A stretch of 27,046 bases of DNA from a virus. The position numbers were made by a program, and so were the translations under genes. Under the pieces are notes generated by a model that saw only the letters and a program-made list of their open reading frames with translations, did not search any database and had not been told where the DNA came from. Positions 23,519 to 27,046 of this stretch are shown piece by piece. Location of the stretch: positions 1-27,046 of the IMG/VR virus record IMGVR_UViG_3300025411_000066; one strand, 5' to 3'. Positions within the stretch are counted from its first letter, which is position 1. Each line of letters opens with the position of its first letter.

Positions 23519-24075
23519 AACAAATTGCATCAGCATTGGTTAAAGCTCAGAAGGCATTTGGACCAGCTCTCAAGTCTAGCCTTAACCCACATTTCAAAAG
23601 CCGTTACGCAGCTCTTGATGCTTGTATTGAAGCCGTTATTGATGGCCTTAACGACAATGGCATCTATTTACTTCAAAAGAACTACGATTGCGACAATGGA
23701 GTCATGGTAGAAACCGTATTTGTTCATGAGTCGGGTGAAATGCTTGAATGTGGCATTGTTCACTTTCCAGCAGTTAAGCAAGACCCACAAGGTTACGCAT
23801 CTGCCTTAACTTATGCAAGACGTTATTCCTTAATGGCAGCTTGTGGCATAGCTCCTGAAGACGATGACGGCAACAGAGCAAGCGCACCCAAGCCTTTTAA
23901 ATCACAAGTTGACCCCAAGCAAATTGACCATTTAATTGAAAAAATGAGGGCAACAGAGACAAAAGAAGCCTTGGTTGCGAGCTACAAGATAGCCCATGCT
24001 GCCTGTTTCCATGAGAAAGATTGGGAAGCCAAGGTTGTTGCAGTTAAGGACGAACTTAAAAAGGCCTACGAATGA
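23515..24075 (+). CDS. ERF-family single-strand annealing protein
   Basis: The 186-residue product has the ERF core: ALVKAQKAFGPALKSSLNPH, FKSRYAALDACIEAVIDGL, then QDPQGYASALTYARRYSLMA with CGIAPEDDDGN. A C-terminal helical tail follows. ERF proteins anneal complementary single strands and drive recombination or genome circularisation, as in P22. It is translationally coupled with the coiled-coil gene upstream and is followed after a small gene by the exonuclease that would generate its single-stranded substrate. Confidence 0.9.
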   Translation: MKQIASALVKAQKAFGPALKSSLNPHFKSRYAALDACIEAVIDGLNDNGIYLLQKNYDCDNGVMVETVFVHESGEMLECGIVHFPAVKQDPQGYASALTYARRYSLMAACGIAPEDDDGNRASAPKPFKSQVDPKQIDHLIEKMRATETKEALVASYKIAHAACFHEKDWEAKVVAVKDELKKAYE

Positions 24076-24218
24076 TTGACTTAAAAGAAGAATACTATTT
24101 TGAGTACATGGAGGAGCTGTCTTACAAACGCTATCAGCAAGTGTTAAGAAGATATCCTGATTGTCGTGACCCTGATCATCCTGAATGTGAACTATGTAGA
24201 GAGGAAGAAAATGATTGA
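24072..24218 (+). CDS. Small acidic Cys-containing protein (48 aa)
   Basis: The frame begins at an ATG overlapping the ERF stop and ends eight bases inside the exonuclease gene. It encodes 48 residues, including EYMEELSYKRYQQVLRRYPD and a C-terminal CRDPDHPECELC cluster. Together with the nearby His this may bind zinc (C-x7-C-x2-C with H). Its position between annealase and exonuclease is preserved by overlaps on both sides, so coupling is likely. The function is unknown. Confidence 0.65.
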   Translation: MIDLKEEYYFEYMEELSYKRYQQVLRRYPDCRDPDHPECELCREEEND

Positions 24219-24822
24219 ACAAAGAACAGAAGCATGGCATCTTCAGCGACTTGGTAAGGTAACGGCTAGTCGAGTTGCTGATGTCATAGCCAAGACCAAA
24301 TCAGGACCAAGCGCAAGCCGTGAGAACTATGCCACCCAATTGGTGTTAGAAAGGCTTACAAACACCGTAGGAGACGCTTATAGCAACGCAGCAATGCAAT
24401 GGGGTACAGAAACCGAACCAAGCGCTAGAAACGCTTATGAATTGAAAATGGGCACATTTGTACAGGAAGTCGGATTTATTGACCATCCAACCATTGCGAT
24501 GAGTGGCGCTAGTCCTGACGGCTTTGTTGATGACGGATTGATCGAAATCAAATGTCCAAATAGCACAAATCACCTCGATACATTAGTTAATCAAAAAGTT
24601 CCTACTAAATACATTCCACAAATGCAATGGCAAATGGCTTGTACTGGTCGCAAATGGTGTGATTTTGTGAGTTTTGACCCAAGAATGCCTGAAAATCTTC
24701 AGTTATTTGTTAAGCGTATTGAGTTTGAGGCACAGTATGTGAAGATGTTAGAACTAGAAATCACAGAGTTTTTAGAAGAAGTTAATCAAAAAGTAATCAC
24801 ATTAAGGAATTTAAATGTCTAA
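24211..24822 (+). CDS. YqaJ-type exonuclease / viral recombinase
   Basis: The ATG at 24211 follows GAGG and starts the family sequence IEQRTEAWHLQRLGKVTASR; an upstream in-frame ATG would add 15 unrelated residues. The 203-residue product has the PD-(D/E)XK nuclease core: SGASPDG (Asp103), then LIEIKCP (Glu112 and Lys114) and the QMQWQMACTGR helix. Such lambda-Exo-like enzymes resect DNA 5' to 3' to feed single strands to the annealase. With ERF and the SSB-like protein it forms a recombination module. Confidence 0.92.
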   Translation: MIEQRTEAWHLQRLGKVTASRVADVIAKTKSGPSASRENYATQLVLERLTNTVGDAYSNAAMQWGTETEPSARNAYELKMGTFVQEVGFIDHPTIAMSGASPDGFVDDGLIEIKCPNSTNHLDTLVNQKVPTKYIPQMQWQMACTGRKWCDFVSFDPRMPENLQLFVKRIEFEAQYVKMLELEITEFLEEVNQKVITLRNLNV

Positions 24823-25090
24823 ATTAGTCAAAGAAATCAGCGTTATTTCAGGTTCATACACCAATGCCGATGGCATGAAAAAGAACAGATACACAAGAAT
24901 TGGGTCAATTATTGAGACACAAAACGGTGAAATGCTCAAGTTGGACACCATTCCTTTGGTTGAAGGTGGTTGGAATGGTTGGGCTTACTTGAACGACCCA
25001 AAGCCTAAAGATGAGTTTTTGCCAAGGCCACAGATGCAAACTAGACAAACATCAAGGCCAGTTTTTGATGACGATTCAATTCCCTTTTAA
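24815..25090 (+). CDS. Small protein with SSB-like acidic C-terminal tip
   Basis: The 91-residue product begins with a beta-rich domain (VKEISVISGSYTNADGMKKN, RIGSIIETQNGEML) of a size suited to a small single-strand-binding fold. It has a Gln/Arg/Pro linker and ends FDDDSIPF, which closely resembles the DDDIPF tip by which bacterial SSB recruits partners. It overlaps the exonuclease stop by eight bases. It therefore probably covers single strands for the ERF/YqaJ pair. The OB fold itself cannot be proved by eye. Confidence 0.65.
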   Translation: MSKLVKEISVISGSYTNADGMKKNRYTRIGSIIETQNGEMLKLDTIPLVEGGWNGWAYLNDPKPKDEFLPRPQMQTRQTSRPVFDDDSIPF

Positions 25091-25099
25091 GGAAATAGC

Positions 25100-25522
25100 A
25101 TGACTAAAGATGAAACATTACAACTTGCATTGGAGGCGTTGGAAATAAATTTAGTTTTTCTGAGGAAAGTAAAACCGTTCAAAGGGCAAGAAGATTTGGC
25201 ATCCGACTGTGTGGCTATGACAAAAGAAACCATCACTGCCATTAAAAAAGCACTAGAAACAAAAGATGAGCCTGTGGCGTGGGGCATGGAAACAGACGGT
25301 CTTATCTATGATGTAATCTGCCCTGCCGAGCACGAGCGTGAAGAAGGTGAATATACAACACCTCTCTATACCACACCACAACGCACATGGGTAGATGTAA
25401 TGCGTGGAGTTCGTGTTGAAGGTAAAAATGTGGTGATCACGGTTAAATGTGGAAATGATGAAGCACGGTTTTTGTGCAAAGAACTCATTCACGAAATGCA
25501 AATGAATAAGGAAATAACATGA
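25100..25522 (+). CDS. Hypothetical early protein
   Basis: The 140-residue product follows AAGGA. The N-terminal half is helical (ETLQLALEALEINLVFLRKV), followed by KALETKDEPVAWGMETDGLI and EREEGEYTTPLYTTPQR. This EPVAWG plus PLYT layout is one I recall from many phage early proteins of unknown function. A C-terminal extension (VEGKNVVITVKCGNDEARFL) looks beta-alpha and may be an added domain. The stop overlaps the next start. Confidence 0.7.
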   Translation: MTKDETLQLALEALEINLVFLRKVKPFKGQEDLASDCVAMTKETITAIKKALETKDEPVAWGMETDGLIYDVICPAEHEREEGEYTTPLYTTPQRTWVDVMRGVRVEGKNVVITVKCGNDEARFLCKELIHEMQMNKEIT

Positions 25523-25731
25523 ATGATGTTGAATTAATAATTTTTGGAGTTTTTATTTCTTTTTTTGTTGCAATCATCAAAGCAATTATTCAAACCCTTG
25601 CTGAAAGATGGTCTAAAAAAGAATGGGTTGAATTGACTGATGAGGATAAACAAAAATTAGTTGCAGAGCATCACGATTGGGAAAGTTTATATTTTGCGAT
25701 TCAAGCCAAGCTGAAGGAGAAAAACACATGA
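25519..25731 (+). CDS. Small membrane-anchored protein
   Basis: The 70-residue product has an N-terminal membrane helix (LIIFGVFISFFVAIIKAIIQ) and a cytoplasmic charged helical tail (ELTDEDKQKLVAEHHDWESL). It overlaps the preceding stop and the following start (ATGA), so it is firmly part of the early operon. No family recognised. Confidence 0.6.
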   Translation: MNDVELIIFGVFISFFVAIIKAIIQTLAERWSKKEWVELTDEDKQKLVAEHHDWESLYFAIQAKLKEKNT

Positions 25732-26051
25732 GCGACTTATTTAATATGATGAATTTACCTAGTTTTGGCACTTTGCCTAAGTTTTTGGTCCGCAAAAACG
25801 ACCCATCGACATCGCATGAGGCAGCGGAGAAGGTTGACACCCAAACGCTTGAAAAAATAGTTTATGAGGTCATCAGAAGCCATCCTGATGGGTGTATTTC
25901 TGATGAAGTTCTTGCCCAGTTACATACTTTGCCCTATGGATCGGTAACGGCACGATACGCAGCACTCAAACGCAAAAAGTTAATCTATACAAATGATGAA
26001 AAACGCAACGGTAAAGCTGGTCGACCACAGTACGTCATGAAGGCGGTGTAA
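25728..26051 (+). CDS. Winged-helix DNA-binding protein
   Basis: Starting at the ATG that overlaps the previous stop, the product has 107 residues. After a short N-terminus comes KNDPSTSHEAAEKVDTQTLE, then a winged-helix-like domain: YEVIRSHPDGCISDEVLAQL, SVTARYAALKRKKLIY and a wing with RPQYVM. It is probably a transcriptional regulator or DNA-binding accessory. It is the last gene before an independent promoter at about 26060, which it could control. Confidence 0.75.
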   Translation: MSDLFNMMNLPSFGTLPKFLVRKNDPSTSHEAAEKVDTQTLEKIVYEVIRSHPDGCISDEVLAQLHTLPYGSVTARYAALKRKKLIYTNDEKRNGKAGRPQYVMKAV

Positions 26052-26059
26052 AAAAATAG

Positions 26060-26085
26060 TTGACAAACATAAATTGTGATATAGT
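26060..26085 (+). promoter_or_regulatory. Promoter with consensus -35 and extended -10
   Basis: TTGACA (26060-26065) is a perfect -35 box. TATAGT (26080-26085) is preceded by TG one base upstream, an extended -10. The spacer is only 14 bases, so the two boxes may not be used together; the extended -10 may act alone. It precedes the 112-residue gene by about 50 bases and starts nine bases after the preceding stop. Confidence 0.6.
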
Positions 26086-26135
26086 GGAATGGCTACAAAA
26101 AGTAGTGTTTTTTGCAAAGAAACAAAGGATTTATC

Positions 26136-26474
26136 ATGGGTTATCCAAAAATGGAAAAAATGCCTAAAGGTGTTATGTCTTCTGATATGACAGGTGACAA
26201 AAAGGTAAAAGTGCCTAAAGAGGACAAAGAAACTTTTAAGCCTGGTGTTTCAGGCGAGAAGATTCCCAAAGGCGCATTGTCTAGCGACACAAGTGGTGAG
26301 CGTAAGATGCCCATCATGGGTGGTGTTGGCATGGGTAAAGCTGACAGTATCGGAAGCCGTGAATCTAGTCACATGGGCCGTCACGATGGTCGTATGGGCG
26401 AAATGAAGGGCATGGTTACTGAGAAGTCAGTCTATGACCACAAGCGCTACGAGCACGATCAAGACAGTATGTAA
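26136..26474 (+). CDS. Repeat-containing charged protein, unknown function
   Basis: The ATG at 26136 follows AAAGGA. The 112-residue product is rich in Lys, Gly, Met and Ser and appears largely disordered. It contains a duplicated unit: PKGVMSSDMTGDKK and PKGALSSDTSGERK, linked by a Lys/Glu stretch. A Met/Gly/His-rich segment (MGGVGMGKADSIGSRESSHM) and a charged tail with DHKRYEHDQDSM follow. It has its own promoter and is followed by a hairpin, so it may be made at high level, perhaps late. I do not recognise a family. Confidence 0.65.
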   Translation: MGYPKMEKMPKGVMSSDMTGDKKVKVPKEDKETFKPGVSGEKIPKGALSSDTSGERKMPIMGGVGMGKADSIGSRESSHMGRHDGRMGEMKGMVTEKSVYDHKRYEHDQDSM

Positions 26475-26483
26475 AAAGCGAAA

Positions 26484-26511
26484 CCCTTCTAAGTGAGCAT
26501 ACCTAGAAGGG
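26484..26511 (+). terminator. Perfect 8-bp hairpin after the repeat protein gene
   Basis: CCCTTCTA (26484-26491) pairs perfectly with TAGAAGGG (26504-26511) around a 12-base loop, ten bases after the preceding stop. No T-run follows, so it is at best a partial or factor-dependent terminator; it could instead stabilise or process the transcript. Confidence 0.45.
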
Positions 26512-26542
26512 CTTCTAATCAAGAAAGTAAGAGGGTACTTCC

Positions 26543-26788
26543 ATGACTGAAAGAGATTGTAAATCATGCAATCATTTCTATGGCAAAGATTTAGGTGTTT
26601 GTAGACGATATCCTGTCTACCAAATGCGCCATGAAAATGAAGTGTGTGGAGAGTTTGCAAAGAGAGCAGTTGCCAAGCCTTTGCCCGATTCGAGTGAGTC
26701 GGGTGTTTTTTCGCACATGGAACGTCAATTGATGGAATTGCCGGTCTTAGAAGAACCTCCAAAGCGTAGAGGAAGGCCAAAGAAATGA
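26543..26788 (+). CDS. Small Cys-cluster protein with AT-hook-like tail
   Basis: The 81-residue product starts after AGAGGG. Its N-terminal half has Cys6, Cys9, Cys20 and Cys35 (DCKSCNHFYGKDLGVCRRYP, later EVCGEFA), a likely metal-binding or Fe-S cluster unit. The C-terminus ends PPKRRGRPKK, an AT-hook-like minor groove binder (RGRP core). It may be a small DNA-binding protein. Its stop overlaps the GroES start (ATGA), so the two are translationally coupled. Confidence 0.7.
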   Translation: MTERDCKSCNHFYGKDLGVCRRYPVYQMRHENEVCGEFAKRAVAKPLPDSSESGVFSHMERQLMELPVLEEPPKRRGRPKK

Positions 26789-27046
26789 TTAAACCACTCA
26801 GAGACAAGATTATTGTCAGACCCGAAAGACGCATAAAGTCTGACTTATGGATACAGACCGCAGAGGCGGACACCGTTGGGTACGTTCTAGCAGTTGGCGA
26901 TGAAGCTGCCGAAGAAGGCTTAAAAGTCGGTGACAAGATTTACTTTGGTACATTAGCCAAAGAATACAAAGACGAATACTTAAAGTTTAAAGATTTGAAA
27001 GACGGTGATGAACGCATCATCGTTATGTCATGGCAAGATGTTTGCT
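26785..27046 (+). CDS. groES: GroES-like co-chaperonin (cut by window end)
   Basis: The visible 87 residues begin MIKPLRDKIIVRPERRIKSD and continue with the short loop LWIQTAEADTVGYVLAVG, then GLKVGDKIYFGTLAKEY and DERIIVMSWQDV. This is the Cpn10 beta-barrel layout, with the mobile loop near residues 15-31. Cellular GroES has about 97 residues, so only a few are missing. The usual hydrophobic IVL tripeptide of the loop is replaced by LWI. Phage co-chaperonins such as T4 gp31 adapt host GroEL to fold the capsid protein; that role here is inferred. No groEL is seen. Confidence 0.88.
   Translation, partial: MIKPLRDKIIVRPERRIKSDLWIQTAEADTVGYVLAVGDEAAEEGLKVGDKIYFGTLAKEYKDEYLKFKDLKDGDERIIVMSWQDVC

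Noticed and set aside
26427-26936. 169-codon antisense frame spanning three genes at the right end
   Set aside because: Long, but it runs opposite to the Cys/AT-hook and GroES genes, which are clearly coding; no domain or ribosome site seen.

Overview
The window is a densely packed piece of an AT-rich tailed-phage genome (Caudoviricetes) whose tail genes follow the P22 type (podovirus-like). The clearest anchors are a P22 gp4-like tail accessory factor, a gp10-like packaged-DNA stabilisation protein and a gp7-like ejection protein. A Gram-negative host is implied by the nested Rz/Rz1 spanin pair and the GH19 endolysin. A freshwater betaproteobacterial host would fit my recollection of similar small phage proteins, but that is inference. 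Terminase, portal, capsid and any integrase are not in the window. No tRNA, CRISPR array or insertion sequence was seen, and no stretch above about 300 bases lacks a gene.

Region 1 (1-19512, + strand) is the late region. It begins with a terminator that has attenuator-like alternative pairings. Then come two small virion-like proteins, three fibre or receptor-binding-like proteins (one with three LamG-type domains), a tail assembly chaperone, small unknown genes, the gp4- and gp10-like tail genes, a cupin, three ejection/internal virion proteins and a tail-collar protein. The lysis/membrane cassette follows: small membrane proteins, a lipoprotein, an i-spanin with an o-spanin embedded in another frame, and the GH19 endolysin.

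Region 2 (19480-22901, - strand) is an early block read leftward from a Cro-like regulator: a DUF1376-type replication protein, a C5 cytosine methyltransferase, RusA, small proteins, a zinc ribbon and an HNH-like nuclease. The methyltransferase gene carries a second, almost coextensive open frame that itself looks like a recurrent phage protein, so this may be dual coding. The DUF1376 gene contains four 11-bp and four to five 7-bp tandem repeats beside an AT tract, a plausible lambda-like origin inside the initiator gene.

Region 3 (22984-27046, + strand) is an early block from a strong promoter diverging from the cro promoter: small proteins, an ERF annealase, a YqaJ-type exonuclease and a small protein ending in an SSB-like acidic tip (together a recombination module), then a winged-helix protein, a separately promoted repeat-containing protein, a Cys/AT-hook protein and a GroES-like co-chaperonin cut by the window end. 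The cro promoter ends so close to its ATG that the transcript is probably leaderless.
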